This document shows positions 17,072-26,841 of a stretch of 64,000 bases of DNA, piece after piece; position 1 is the first letter of the stretch; every line of letters starts with the position of its first letter. This DNA is from Clostridium sp. KNHs205. Lineage in GTDB: Bacteria > Bacillota > Clostridia > Lachnospirales > Lachnospiraceae. The notes under the pieces were generated by a model. That model saw nothing but the letters and a program-made list of their open reading frames with translations, did no database searches and was not told the DNA's origin. The translations under genes were made by a program, and so were the position numbers. The stretch lies in the NCBI RefSeq assembly GCF_000702945.1, contig NZ_JNLE01000005.1, forward strand, positions 1,550,001 to 1,614,000, in the 5' to 3' direction.

Positions 17072-17107
17072 GTAATAACAATAATAAATAATAATAATAA
17101 TAATAAT
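17072..17107. repeat. AAT trinucleotide microsatellite
   Basis: Roughly ten AAT units with a few interruptions lie in the gap between the AraC-type gene and the small beta-barrel gene. Length variation by slippage is likely. Confidence 0.85.
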
Positions 17108-17130
17108 GGCTCAGCATCCCAAAGTAGCTT

Positions 17131-17985
17131 TTATAAAGCTGCTGCCATTTCACGGGTAGTATTCCGATAAGCAGTAGGAGACATCCCAACCTTTGCAGTG
17201 AATTGTTTTATAAAATAGGTATCATACTCAAACCCTGTAGAGCGGGCGATCTCATTAAGGCTCATACCTGTATGGGTTAGCAGGTCCCCGGCTACCTTTA
17301 ACCTGTGGGACAGGAGATAACCCATTGCGGTATTGCCGCATCTGTCCTGAAACAGCTTATTTAAGGATACCCGGTTCAAATGAGCGCAATGTGTCAAATC
17401 CTCCAGGCTGATTTTATCGGAATAATTGGTATGTATATATTCCAAAACAACATCAACGGGTGATTGTTCACATTGGCGGTTCAAATCCTCAAGGAGTCCG
17501 AGTATCTGTATCAGGTATCGCTTGATTCTGCATACCCACCTGGAATCACTTTGAGCATACACCTCTGTTCCCAGGACGAAAAACCACTCCAACAATTGGG
17601 GATATGCTTTCTCCGTTATAAGGGGTACCCCTGTGTGCTGGCCGTCCCTTTCAAAAAGAGATATTCCCGTTCGTATTTTTAACTTGGTTGCGATATAGTC
17701 CTGTCCTTCTGCTACCGGAATACTGTTCAGAAAAACCGGATTGAAACAAAAGGACTGGGCAAAGGCATTCTCTTTCTCAAAAATCTCTACTTTGTCGTCT
17801 TTTGATATACACAGAATACCTGGGGCAGTAATTTTTATCGGACGGTCATTTAATGTTCCGCTTATACTTCCCGTTGTTAGAAAAATCAGAGTAAACCTCT
17901 CTGCATATGGAAGGCTGTCAAAATCCTCGGCTGTTATAAATTCAATTAACACAGTTCTGCCTTTATGGCGGTCATATTGGGGCAT
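17131..17985 (-). CDS. AraC-family transcriptional regulator
   Basis: The 284-residue protein has an N-terminal cupin-like region and a C-terminal AraC helix-turn-helix pair: LEDLTHCAHLNRVSLNKLFQDR and EIARSTGFEYDTYFIKQF, closing with GMSPTAYR. The effector is unknown. The start has AGGAGAG at good spacing. It is divergent from the GAPDH gene; the promoter of GAPDH lies in the 109-bp gap, so control of GAPDH is possible. Confidence 0.87.
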   Translation of the reverse strand: MPQYDRHKGRTVLIEFITAEDFDSLPYAERFTLIFLTTGSISGTLNDRPIKITAPGILCISKDDKVEIFEKENAFAQSFCFNPVFLNSIPVAEGQDYIATKLKIRTGISLFERDGQHTGVPLITEKAYPQLLEWFFVLGTEVYAQSDSRWVCRIKRYLIQILGLLEDLNRQCEQSPVDVVLEYIHTNYSDKISLEDLTHCAHLNRVSLNKLFQDRCGNTAMGYLLSHRLKVAGDLLTHTGMSLNEIARSTGFEYDTYFIKQFTAKVGMSPTAYRNTTREMAAAL

Positions 17986-18031
17986 GCTTCTCTCCTAACA
18001 GATAGTATAGTTAAAAGCTTCATTTATAACA

Positions 18032-18060
18032 TTGTACCACATAACCGCAAGCAATATAAT
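18032..18060 (+). promoter_or_regulatory. sigma-A promoter of the GAPDH gene
   Basis: TTGTAC (18032-18037), a 17-bp spacer and TATAAT (18055-18060) lie 35 bp before the start codon. Confidence 0.7.
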
Positions 18061-18094
18061 AAGGTTGTAAAATAAAGAAAGAAAGGTGGATGTT

Positions 18095-19096
18095 ATGGGA
18101 AATAACATAGCAATAAACGGATTTGGAAGAATAGGAAGGCTTGCCTTCAGACAGCTTTTTGGTACAGAAGGATATCGGATTGCAGCGATCAACGACCTGA
18201 CAAGCCCTAAGATGCTCGCACACCTGTTAAAATATGATACTTCACAAGGGCGCTATGACAAAGAGGTTTCTTACACAGAGAACAGTTTAATCGTAGATGG
18301 TGTTACGATACCGATCTATGCAGAAAAAGATCCGGCAAACCTTCCCTGGAAAGAGCTCAGTATAGATGTGGTATTAGAATGTACCGGCTTCTTTGCCTCC
18401 AAAAAAGGCTCCCAGGCTCATATCAATGCAGGAGCAAAGAAAGTATTGATCTCTACTGCTGCCGGGAGCGATCTGCCAACCATTGTTTATGGTGTCAATG
18501 AGAATACCTTAACGAAAGAGGATGCTATTGTATCAGCTGCTTCCTGCACCACCAATTGCCTTGCCCCCATGGTGTATTTCTTAAACGAACTGGCACCCGT
18601 AAGAAAAGGCTTTATGACCACCATACATGCTTATACCAATGATCAGAATACACTGGATGCCCCTCATGCCAAAGGAGATTTGCGCAGAGCACGTACAGCT
18701 GCAAGCAATATTATCCCAACCTCAACAGGGGCCGCCAAAGCAATCGGATTAGTTATTCCTTCTTTAGACGGCAAGCTGGATGGAACCTCTCAGAGAGTAC
18801 CGGTTATGACCGGCTCCTTAACTGAATTAACCGTTGTTGTAAGCGGCTCAGTAACCGCAGCGCAGGTCAATGAGAAAATGAAGCAATCCCGTTCTGAGCA
18901 ATATGGATATACAGAGGAGGAACTGGTATCTTCTGATATTATCGGTATGACATACGGCGGACTGTTTGATGCGACACAGACAAAGGTTACAGCTTTAGGA
19001 GAGGATACCCTGGTTAAGATCGCTGCCTGGTATGATAATGAGAATTCCTTTACCAGCCAGATGATTCGTACTGCTAAATATCTGACTAAATTGTAA
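18095..19096 (+). CDS. gap: glyceraldehyde-3-phosphate dehydrogenase, type I
   Basis: The enzyme oxidises and phosphorylates glyceraldehyde 3-phosphate to 1,3-bisphosphoglycerate with NAD in glycolysis. It shows the N-terminal NAD motif INGFGRIGR, the catalytic loop ASCTTNCLAP with the nucleophile Cys, and C-terminal WYDNENSF. Length is normal (333 residues from the ATG at 18095, with AAAGGTGG five bases upstream; the ATG at 18086 abuts that site). It is monocistronic with its own promoter and terminator, not in a gap-pgk-tpi operon, so it may be a second or specialised copy. Confidence 0.95.
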   Translation: MGNNIAINGFGRIGRLAFRQLFGTEGYRIAAINDLTSPKMLAHLLKYDTSQGRYDKEVSYTENSLIVDGVTIPIYAEKDPANLPWKELSIDVVLECTGFFASKKGSQAHINAGAKKVLISTAAGSDLPTIVYGVNENTLTKEDAIVSAASCTTNCLAPMVYFLNELAPVRKGFMTTIHAYTNDQNTLDAPHAKGDLRRARTAASNIIPTSTGAAKAIGLVIPSLDGKLDGTSQRVPVMTGSLTELTVVVSGSVTAAQVNEKMKQSRSEQYGYTEEELVSSDIIGMTYGGLFDATQTKVTALGEDTLVKIAAWYDNENSFTSQMIRTAKYLTKL

Positions 19097-19148
19097 TAAG
19101 TTGCGTTGCAAAGATTTCAACTTGAGTTGCAGTTTCTAGTTATATTTT

Positions 19149-19185
19149 AGGCCAGGAGAAATAATTAGATTTCTCCTGGCCTTTT
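19149..19185 (+). terminator. terminator of the GAPDH gene
   Basis: A 13-14-bp perfect stem (AGGCCAGGAGAAAT and its complement, 19149-19182) is followed by TTTT. Confidence 0.85.
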
Positions 19186-19246
19186 GTGTAATTGGCTTAG
19201 CTCAATAAAAAAGGAGGGTACTGTTAAACCTTTATATATAATTCTT

Positions 19247-20353
19247 CTACGAACAATCCCATTGGAACAACACCTTGCTAAAATTGCAATTTTTCAGATC
19301 ACTTCGTTTAATCGAGAAATTACCAATACCGGAATCTCCCCACATAACCTTTATCCAATCATGTTTACGGGCCTCAAAATTGACCATTGCATAATCACTA
19401 TCAAGCTGAAAAAGCAACATATAACTTTCATCTGATCTGACATCAATGGGAGTCCTGCTCTTGTAATACTCTGTATGCTGTGATGACCCCTTATACCCTC
19501 CAATCTTATGTCCCATTCCACATGCATTATCACAATATTTCACAAATATATTGTATACCACCGCACCGAATTCACCTTCTCCCGCATCCTCCGGCTCCAT
19601 GATATCATCTCCTGAAAATTCATTATAGAACTGACAAAATATGGCCTTAAGCCTGTTATCATGCCTACTCATAGCTTCTTCCTTTGGAGAAAATTTCATA
19701 CCATATTCACCTTCAACAGGAAAACAAGCTTTTTCCTCTTGTATGAATTCAGAAAGTTTCATTAATACATCTTCTTTCACCAGGGTTCTATCTATTTCTT
19801 TATGGTAAATGACCTTATACTCTTCCCAAGGCCATACTGTCGTAAGCCAGAACTGAAGTATTCCCTCATGAGGATACTCTGAAAGTTCATTTAATTCCTT
19901 ACAATCGATCTGAGCAAGTAATTTCATTGGCTTTCCCTGACTATTCAACGGAATCTCTGCGTTCTTTGGTAAATATGGAATCCCTCCAACCTTACTTTCA
20001 AAAATACCAGGAAACGTATCTTCCAGGCATATTTCAAGATATGGTGTTTTGGTATCAGAAATAAGCTTCTCATAAGCAAGCTTTGCAGATTCCTCTGGAG
20101 ATTTTACTATGACATTACTATTTAATTTTGCTTTGTCCTCGTTATCAACTTCATATCTTTGCTGTTCTTTATTTGTATTAATAGTTGTCGGACTCTTTGA
20201 TTCAAAAGATGTGGGCTCAACCAGTTCAGTTGCAGCCTCTGTGGGAATTTTAGCTCTAGACTTTTTTTGCAGGAAAACTTTACGAATCTCTGAATACAAT
20301 GTCAAAATTGTAACTGACAAAGCAATTGCATACACTGCCCATATAATCTCCAT
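19247..20353 (-). CDS. DUF1963 (YwqG-like) protein with N-terminal membrane anchor
   Basis: The protein (368 residues from the ATG at 20353, which has GGAGG five bases upstream) starts with one hydrophobic helix (residues about 4-24) and a hydrophilic linker. The C-terminal two thirds match the YwqG/DUF1963 fold: SKVGGIPYLPKNAEIP, LLAQIDCKEL, HKIGGYKGSSQ and LLFQLDSD. The function of DUF1963 is not known. The membrane anchor differs from the soluble B. subtilis YwqG. Confidence 0.8.
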   Translation of the reverse strand: MEIIWAVYAIALSVTILTLYSEIRKVFLQKKSRAKIPTEAATELVEPTSFESKSPTTINTNKEQQRYEVDNEDKAKLNSNVIVKSPEESAKLAYEKLISDTKTPYLEICLEDTFPGIFESKVGGIPYLPKNAEIPLNSQGKPMKLLAQIDCKELNELSEYPHEGILQFWLTTVWPWEEYKVIYHKEIDRTLVKEDVLMKLSEFIQEEKACFPVEGEYGMKFSPKEEAMSRHDNRLKAIFCQFYNEFSGDDIMEPEDAGEGEFGAVVYNIFVKYCDNACGMGHKIGGYKGSSQHTEYYKSRTPIDVRSDESYMLLFQLDSDYAMVNFEARKHDWIKVMWGDSGIGNFSIKRSDLKNCNFSKVLFQWDCS

Positions 20354-20572
20354 AATAACCTCCAATTAAAAATCTTATGTAAACTTCTCCAGTCAAACAG
20401 ACTGGAACTATATCTCTTACAGATTCCCCAGTTATCATTGCTTTAACAAGTACATCAATAAATATGAAAACTTTTTAAGGATATCCATTATACCAATAGC
20501 AACTTCTTCCCCTTACGGAGAAATCAATTGGCTTCATAGTGAAATTGGTATTACTTTTAGTATTAATCTTAT

Positions 20573-20815
20573 CTAGCAGGTTCCTATCCCTTCAAAAAAT
20601 TCCGAAAACTCAACATTATATATTCTTTTTAATGCCACTATGTCTGTTACTTTTATATTTCTACTTCCTTGTTCTATCTTGGCATAAGTAGAACGCGACA
20701 TAGTACTACCAAGCAATTGCATTTGAGCAACTAACTCATATTGAGATAAGCCACTGGATTGCCTCAATCTCTTTAAATTTAAATATAAATCGGCATTTTG
20801 TAAAATCATTGTCAT
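20573..20815 (-). CDS. small XRE-type helix-turn-helix regulator
   Basis: The protein (80 residues from the ATG at 20815, after GGAGG) is a single HTH_3 domain: LKRLRQSSGLSQYELVAQM with recognition helix STMSRSTYAKIEQGSRN. It resembles short phage or element Cro/C1-like regulators. The gene lies just downstream (117 bp) of the PRPP-synthetase-like gene on the same strand. Its target is unknown. Confidence 0.8.
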   Translation of the reverse strand: MTMILQNADLYLNLKRLRQSSGLSQYELVAQMQLLGSTMSRSTYAKIEQGSRNIKVTDIVALKRIYNVEFSEFFEGIGTC

Positions 20816-20931
20816 GTATATAACCTCCATACTTTTCCTTAACTGTATTTTCTCCAATCAGCCACTTTCTCAGGAGGGTGGTTCACAATCAGGAACATTT
20901 CTATTGATTATACTCACATTTCACTTACTCC

Positions 20932-22056
20932 TTAATATCTTTCGGTATTTACTTTAATGCAAAGATTTTTATGCTCAAATAATTTACTTATTTTCTCATG
21001 AGGTTCCATAATAGCAGAAATTGATTTACCAGTATTTACACAGAAAATGTAATAAGCCACATATTTAGTTATCTCGACTTCATTATACCATGGAGCTCTA
21101 ATTACCTCCTCACGCCGATAGGATCCATTGGTTATAAAAACAGCATCTAAAATTCCCTCATTATATGCACTTGTATATTTCTCCACTCCTTCTGTAAATA
21201 AGCCAAAGGTTACTGCCACAAAAGTTCGTTTTGCACCATATTTCTTAGCCTTTTTAATCGCATCAAGCATTGTATCACCTGATGCAATAATATCATCCAC
21301 AAATAAAATATCTTTCCCATTTATATCTGGACCAATATATTGATGAACCTCCATCGGATATTTTCCATTAACTAGTTTGTGGCGGCTTCTTCTCTTATAA
21401 AATATCCCCATTTCAAGCCCTAGCTCGTTTGCATACAAAAGATTTCGATTGGTTGCCCCAAAATCCGGACTAATCAGCATCATATGTTCTTCATCATAAA
21501 TAATGTCAGGATACACATTTTTCAGAGCCTTGACGGTCTGATAGATCGGCATTAAATTATCAAACCCCATAAATGGAACAGCATTCTGTACTCTATCATC
21601 ATGAACATCGAATACCATAATATTTTTTATCCCAATATTCTCAAGTTCTCTTAAAGCTACCGCACAATCCAAGGACTCCCTTGAGATTCGTCGATCCTGC
21701 CTTGCACTGTATAGCATTGGTGATATGATATTTATTCTATCGGCTTTCCCCCCTATCGCAGAAACAATTCGCTTTAAGTCTTGAAAATGCTCATCAGGCG
21801 ACATGATTACTTCTCTTCCATACATAGTATAGTTAGATTTATAGTTCCCCACATCCATTAGGATATAAACATCTTTTCCTCTTAACGTATTCATTAAAAC
21901 GGCCTTTCCGTCACCCGTTGAGAATCGTAAAAGATTCACATCCACCACTTCGTAATTACCTTTTGGATGAATTTCTTCTAAATACATTTTAATCTTACTT
22001 GTGAACTCTTCCATTCCCAGCATGGAAATCAGCGCAATATCCAAATTATTACCCAT
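20932..22056 (-). CDS. ribose-phosphate pyrophosphokinase-like protein
   Basis: The protein (374 residues) has the type I phosphoribosyltransferase fold of PRPP synthetases. The PRPP-binding loop is KDILFVDDIIASGDTML, and PMLYSARQDRR and MLISPDFGATNR match the ATP and ribose-5-phosphate regions. It is longer than the housekeeping enzyme (about 315 residues) and divergent, so it may be the second PRPP-synthetase form of some Clostridia. The start has AAAGGGG upstream. The gap at 22057-22387 shows no gene. Confidence 0.78.
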   Translation of the reverse strand: MGNNLDIALISMLGMEEFTSKIKMYLEEIHPKGNYEVVDVNLLRFSTGDGKAVLMNTLRGKDVYILMDVGNYKSNYTMYGREVIMSPDEHFQDLKRIVSAIGGKADRINIISPMLYSARQDRRISRESLDCAVALRELENIGIKNIMVFDVHDDRVQNAVPFMGFDNLMPIYQTVKALKNVYPDIIYDEEHMMLISPDFGATNRNLLYANELGLEMGIFYKRRSRHKLVNGKYPMEVHQYIGPDINGKDILFVDDIIASGDTMLDAIKKAKKYGAKRTFVAVTFGLFTEGVEKYTSAYNEGILDAVFITNGSYRREEVIRAPWYNEVEITKYVAYYIFCVNTGKSISAIMEPHEKISKLFEHKNLCIKVNTERY

Positions 22057-22386
22057 TTTGTTTTAACCCCTTTCATAATAAAAACATACCATTTTGCAGC
22101 TTAAAAATCAGCCAGTAATTGTTATATAATATTATGTTCTGGAACAGCTTAATGGAGTGGTAGTGCCCAAATCTAATTTGCAGGTCATAATGTCACAATT
22201 TCTCTATCATCATTTGACTTCACTATCCTTTCTATCGATTGTCATTATTCCGTACTAAGTATATACATTTTTGCATTCCTTTGTAAATACTTGTAAGGGT
22301 TTATTGGGTTAATTTGTATCAAAAATCGTCCCAAAACAGCAACGAAGCTTAAAAGATACATTACACCTATGCTGTTGGTGCATAAA

Positions 22387-22420
22387 AAAAATCTCAGAAC
22401 ATTTCTGTGCTGAGATTTTT
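22387..22420 (-). terminator. bidirectional terminator after the transglutaminase-like gene
   Basis: AATCTCAG and CTGAGATT flank a short loop with a T-run on either strand, 160 bp beyond the transglutaminase-like stop. Confidence 0.65.
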
Positions 22421-22581
22421 ATTGTACAATTTTTATTTCTCTGGCGGTGAATGATAACTGTAAACCCGCATACTTGCTCCACTGGGATCTTAAGTGTGTA
22501 TATTTACTGCAGGCTTGCTACTAAGATTTCTCAAAATCATATAACCTACTTACCCCTCTTATGCAAATTACAGTACGGCTT

Positions 22582-23604
22582 CTACTGTGCTGCATCATTC
22601 TCCTCTTCGTATGCATCATCCATCTTTACTGAATTCTCTATCTGTTCCTGAATGAATTTCACACGAATGACTGCCTGAAGCCAGTTTACAGAAACCTGGC
22701 AGTGTCTGCTCTTTTCCTTGGCAGCCTCAGCTATGATATGCAATAATTCCTCTAAGACCGTTTTTGTGAGATAACCACCTCTCCAATGAAAGGTTAGCGC
22801 TTTTCCTTTTTTTATTGCTTGTTGGCAGCGTCTTGCTACATCTTCCTGCTTGGTAAAAGAAAGCTTCTTCTCTTTATAGTAAAAATGATCACCCTCACTG
22901 CATACCGGAATTTTATATATTACCGGCTCATGATCCTTAAAAATGCTCTTATCATCCAAATTAAAATAATCATATCTTACTTCTTTTTTTCCTAAGGAAT
23001 TATCAAAAGTAGTATCTAGATGATACCATGAACCATTGATCTTAATTACATTCCAGGCATGACGATATTTGATATTCTTATCCGGATTATTTTCGGAAAT
23101 AGCAACTATACAAGGAATAGACAACTGATCACAAAGAATCTTCACAGATTTCGCAATTCCCTCACATACTCCTACTCCCTGCCCCAATGGGCCTAGAATT
23201 TCATGTGAATATTGTTTCTTCAGCTTATCGTAAGTCACATTTTCGCAGATAAAATCATGAATATATTGCTCCTTTTCCCAGTCACTTTTATCCTTTGCCA
23301 CCCGGGCAAGCTTCTCCACCCGGGCTCTCATCGCCAGCTGATGCTCTAGGATTTTATTTTTTTCAAATAAATAAATCGGCTTTATCTTTATCAACGTAGA
23401 ATCATCATAGAAAAAATAGCGAAATGTTGAAGCATAAAATATTTCCGGGCAATCCAATCTTAACCTGTAAAAAATATCACTTAGCTCTGTTCCATCAATT
23501 CTTTGCACATCAAAACTCTGTGAGAGAGACTCCAGACCGCTTTTAATGACCTGATAAATTCTCTGCTGTTGTTTGCTCATCTGACTATAATAATATGGTT
23601 CCAT
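22582..23604 (-). CDS. transglutaminase-like cysteine protease domain protein
   Basis: This 340-residue protein has no signal peptide, so it is predicted to be cytoplasmic. A transglutaminase-core triad is visible: Cys in GVGVCEGIAKSVKILC, His in KYRHAWNVI, and Asp in WYHLDTTFD. The N-terminal 100 residues form a helical region. Related proteins act as proteases or structural domains. The C-terminus ends acidic (DDAYEEENDAAQ). Substrate is unknown. Confidence 0.82.
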   Translation of the reverse strand: MEPYYYSQMSKQQQRIYQVIKSGLESLSQSFDVQRIDGTELSDIFYRLRLDCPEIFYASTFRYFFYDDSTLIKIKPIYLFEKNKILEHQLAMRARVEKLARVAKDKSDWEKEQYIHDFICENVTYDKLKKQYSHEILGPLGQGVGVCEGIAKSVKILCDQLSIPCIVAISENNPDKNIKYRHAWNVIKINGSWYHLDTTFDNSLGKKEVRYDYFNLDDKSIFKDHEPVIYKIPVCSEGDHFYYKEKKLSFTKQEDVARRCQQAIKKGKALTFHWRGGYLTKTVLEELLHIIAEAAKEKSRHCQVSVNWLQAVIRVKFIQEQIENSVKMDDAYEEENDAAQ

Positions 23605-23702
23605 TTATACTGCATCTCCAAAATCGTTTTATTAATCTGTTAATCTTTAAATATATCCGACATATCAATTGAGATTCTATCACAATTCACATAGAAAATA
23701 TA

Positions 23703-23735
23703 CAAAAACCTCTCAAGACCAATGTCCTGAGAGGT
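23703..23735 (-). terminator. hairpin resembling the end of the Fic cassette
   Basis: CCTCTCA (23709-23715) and TGAGAGG (23728-23734) are followed on the minus strand by TTTTTG. The flanking words AAAACCTCTCAAG and GAGAGGTTCTGAAT closely match the hairpin at 41,897-41,953. Confidence 0.6.
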
Positions 23736-23926
23736 TCTGAATTGTTTAGAATTAATATACGTTGTTTTTGCATTATCTCATTATCAACCGTTTGATAGCT
23801 TGATAAGCCGGAAAATACAGGGTTTGTAGCAATCATTGTTGCACATATGTTTCACACCCACGACGTGTTTACTACATCTCATGATATTTTTCATTATATA
23901 TACCAAGTAATAACTTTGATTCTTTG

Positions 23927-24246
23927 TCATAACGGCGTGTATTTATTCAAATATTCTTCCATAGACTCCATCCACTGTCTGGATATATCAAAAGCATTCT
24001 GCAGTCCATATCCAAATGCATCGATTGGATATCCGGCTTCTTTAGCAGCTTCCACAACCTTCGGTATCGCTGCCTTTATCTCATTTGGTTGCTGAAGTTC
24101 ACATCCATTATTTGTGTCATTCCTCAGCGTATAATTGATTCCGGCCGCAATGTAACCCTTACCGCATAACCAGGCAAGATACTTTCATCATCCGATTTAT
24201 CTCCGGTAGTAAAACCGCCGGCATGAAAATATTGACACAGATCCAT
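23927..24246 (-). pseudogene. remnant of an alpha/beta hydrolase (esterase)
   Basis: Reading from 24246, DLCQYFHAGGFTTGDKSDDE keeps an altered HGGG oxyanion motif (HAGG). After a frameshift the next frame continues AWLCGKGYIAAGINYTLRND and on to a TGA at 23929-23927. The nucleophile elbow and the C-terminal half are deleted. This is a broken esterase/lipase gene with no function expected. The remaining stretch at 23736-23926 holds no gene. Confidence 0.65.
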
Positions 24247-24280
24247 ATAAAAACTGCCAGTTGGCAAAGCCCACTGGCAG
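24247..24280 (-). terminator. terminator of the secreted-protein gene
   Basis: CTGCCAGT and ACTGGCAG flank a paired GGC/GCC core, followed on the minus strand by TTTTTA. Confidence 0.8.
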
Positions 24281-24334
24281 AAATATTTTTTTATCTATCT
24301 TGGCAGACGTAGTTCAGAAAGTTGTCTGATTTTA

Positions 24335-25468
24335 CTATCCTAGTAATTTTGCAACAATACTATTAATATTAATATTTTCATCGTGTGTAAAATATCCAAT
24401 AGTATTTGTATAATAATCTATAATACTTGAATATAATGTTGAATTACCATAATATCCTGGGGTATAACTATATTCCGTAGGATATGTATATGACGGATAC
24501 CGATAATCATATGTGCCTGAAGCATTCTTTTTGTAAGGATATTTAGCATCTACTCTCAATGCCGCAGCAAATCTTTGGGTTGAACCCCAAGGATAATAAG
24601 CATAACCACTAATCCTATCTAAATCATCACGTATAACAATAGTTCTCATATATACATCTCCAGATACTTTAGCTTTTACATATTCTGAAGATGAACTATA
24701 GGTAACAGACAAAGGAGTTTCATACAGACTAAACATTGTAGACAAAGCATCTGATACTGCTTTTACAGCCTTATAATAAACACCTTTGACAAAATGATCA
24801 AGCACAGCCTCTAGTGTCTTTTTAGTTATTTCAGTCCATTTTAAAGATCCAGAAAGATTACCTGGTTTTACTTGTGATGATTCAACTCCTGCAGCAGACT
24901 CTAAATAAAGAAATTTATAGCCATTATAAGTTCCAAGATAATTATAATTAGTTTCCCAATACTTGGGATCATTAATATCACCAGATGAAGCACTGACACT
25001 ACTGTCAATTACTAGCGAATTATTATTTGGTAGAAAAATATTTAAATAATTGACTTTAGTTCCTTCGTCCACTAATTTTTGAACACTATTATAAGTACTT
25101 TCTAAGATTGGGTTGTATAGCAATGCTTTTTTTCCAGAATCACTTATTTTAATTATTTTATAATTACTAGCTTGTTTATAAATTTTATTTACTCCATACG
25201 CTTCCTCATTATATAATGAGCCTAAATTTTTTAATACACCATTATCAGATAATATATCAGTAACAGTTTCCTTAACAGTCTGAATATTTTCATCACTATA
25301 TGCATCTATGTAGGTAATAAAAATTGGTATCTGAGATATTGTACTAATAGTTTCACTGGATATAACTGTGTCATTAATATGCATATTATTATTTTCTGTT
25401 TCTGCATATGCAACTTTAGTTGTTGCTAATAAACAGCACACAATAAATAAACTTAAATATTTCTTCAT
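24335..25468 (-). CDS. secreted protein of unknown function
   Basis: The 377-residue protein starts with a classical signal peptide (KK, hydrophobic core LSLFIVCCLLA, cleavage near AYA-ET). The mature part has no domain I recognise. It is rich in Ser, Tyr and Asn, has few cysteines, and ends in a Tyr-rich stretch with PSYTYPTEYSYTPGYYG. It is exported but shows no LPXTG, lipobox or S-layer motif. The start has AAAGGAAA, and a terminator follows. Base composition is more AT-rich than the flanks, as in the next gene, which suggests acquired DNA. The gap at 25469-25703 shows nothing. Confidence 0.7.
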   Translation of the reverse strand: MKKYLSLFIVCCLLATTKVAYAETENNNMHINDTVISSETISTISQIPIFITYIDAYSDENIQTVKETVTDILSDNGVLKNLGSLYNEEAYGVNKIYKQASNYKIIKISDSGKKALLYNPILESTYNSVQKLVDEGTKVNYLNIFLPNNNSLVIDSSVSASSGDINDPKYWETNYNYLGTYNGYKFLYLESAAGVESSQVKPGNLSGSLKWTEITKKTLEAVLDHFVKGVYYKAVKAVSDALSTMFSLYETPLSVTYSSSSEYVKAKVSGDVYMRTIVIRDDLDRISGYAYYPWGSTQRFAAALRVDAKYPYKKNASGTYDYRYPSYTYPTEYSYTPGYYGNSTLYSSIIDYYTNTIGYFTHDENININSIVAKLLG

Positions 25469-25703
25469 TATAATTTCCTTTCTTATATGTATTTTTTTAT
25501 CATAAAATTTACATTATACGTACTTATTTCTTTAGTAATTACAACTATTTTATACTTTTATTCATATAGTTTAAACAAGGGGCTCACCTTCTTTATATTA
25601 TTTTACATTTTATGTTTATATTTAACATGTAATAAGTCAATAACTATACAATTATGTTAATATTTTAACACTTGCCACCAAATAATAATTATTAATTATG
25701 ATA

Positions 25704-26180
25704 TTATTTTGATTCATTTAACTTGATTATATTCTCCATATAATCTTTCCACTTTATATTCTTAATTCTAAGTTTCCAATGTTTTGCTGGAATTTCACCA
25801 GGTGCGTAATCAACAATAATAAACTCAGCTCCATATGACTCTAGTCTAAATATAACCCTGCCTTCTGACTTTATAGTTATTAAATACCTGTCACTATCTG
25901 AATATGGTACACTTTTGATATTAATTCTATTAAATTTTGTTTTTTCAATAAGTGAAACTAGCATAGATTTCTGTTCGTCATCTAAAAAATCTTCATATAC
26001 TGTATTATATATTTCTGTTGATGTATTAATTTTTTCAAGATATATGTTGTTAGATAAATTTTCTTTTATTATCATACTTAATATATTTTCATTAAAATTT
26101 ATATAATAAAACTTAACACTAAGACATAATATCAAAAAAATAATACCAGTAACAAGAACTATCATTTTCTTTCTTTTCAA
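25704..26180 (-). CDS. membrane-anchored hypothetical protein
   Basis: One N-terminal hydrophobic helix (MIVLVTGIIFLILCL) anchors a polar extracytoplasmic domain of about 130 residues with no known motif. The TTG at 26180 has GAGGGG seven bases upstream; ATG at 26195 is an alternative. It lies upstream of the secreted protein on the same strand and shares its AT-rich composition, so the pair may act together at the cell surface. This is inference. Confidence 0.55.
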   Translation of the reverse strand: MKRKKMIVLVTGIIFLILCLSVKFYYINFNENILSMIIKENLSNNIYLEKINTSTEIYNTVYEDFLDDEQKSMLVSLIEKTKFNRINIKSVPYSDSDRYLITIKSEGRVIFRLESYGAEFIIVDYAPGEIPAKHWKLRIKNIKWKDYMENIIKLNESK

Positions 26181-26361
26181 ATTAACACCCCTCATAATAT
26201 ATTTATTTTTATTTATAAAGTACTATATCATATTTTCCATTAAATGTCACCCAGCTCTTTATGATAATTTATACATGCTGATAAAATATTATTTATGAAT
26301 CTCAAAGATCTAGCTTGTGATTTATTTTTTATAATAATATAATATAAAAACCTTGAAACCT

Positions 26362-26551
26362 GTATTAACTTGATGCTTTCATCAACTTATGCTGCTTTAC
26401 ATAATCCATAACGAAATACCCATATGTGATTTAAACAATCGCGAAAAATGTTAAGATGAATAATTCATATTACCTGTAATATTTTCCATATAAATTAGAT
26501 CCTAAAGATTGTTTTCAATATGCGTTTAACAATTAATTGTTCTTTTTCCAT
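26362..26551 (-). pseudogene. decayed copy of the AraC-HD gene 5' region
   Basis: The ATG at 26551 and its AGGTGAGGGTT leader match the start of the intact gene at 42,097-43,017. The AraC helix-turn-helix region, with words such as TTTTTCGCGATTGTTTAAAT, is still recognisable. Deletions and stops destroy the frame. Similarity also continues upstream to 26,859, as detailed in the findings. Confidence 0.75.
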
Positions 26552-26783
26552 AACCCTCACCTCATATTTCAATGGTAGTTATACTATAAGCAAGTAGTAA
26601 TTGAATTCTTTTTCATTCTTACTATATAAAGATTATACCTACTAATATTGTATAGCATAACTATAATCCTTTGAGTACTCGATTATACAAAACATTAGTG
26701 TTTTCTAATAAATTATTAATTTGTTCTTTACTCTCGTACGCTTCTATGTATCATTTAATTTACTTGTACCACTTTCATGCATT

Positions 26784-26820
26784 GAAAAAAGACCTTGCAA
26801 ACGTAGTGTTTGCAAGGTCT
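26784..26820 (-). terminator. copy of the rpsI terminator
   Basis: GACCTTGCAAAC and GTTTGCAAGGTC (26791-26819) precede a run of T on the minus strand. The hairpin is nearly the same as the rpsI terminator at 43,271-43,306. Confidence 0.75.
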
Positions 26821-26841
26821 CCTTATGGTCTGTATAGTATA

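Noticed and set aside
22057..22387. Riboswitch upstream of the PRPP-synthetase-like gene
   Set aside because: The region is long, but I find no purine-riboswitch junction or terminator/antiterminator pair before the start codon.
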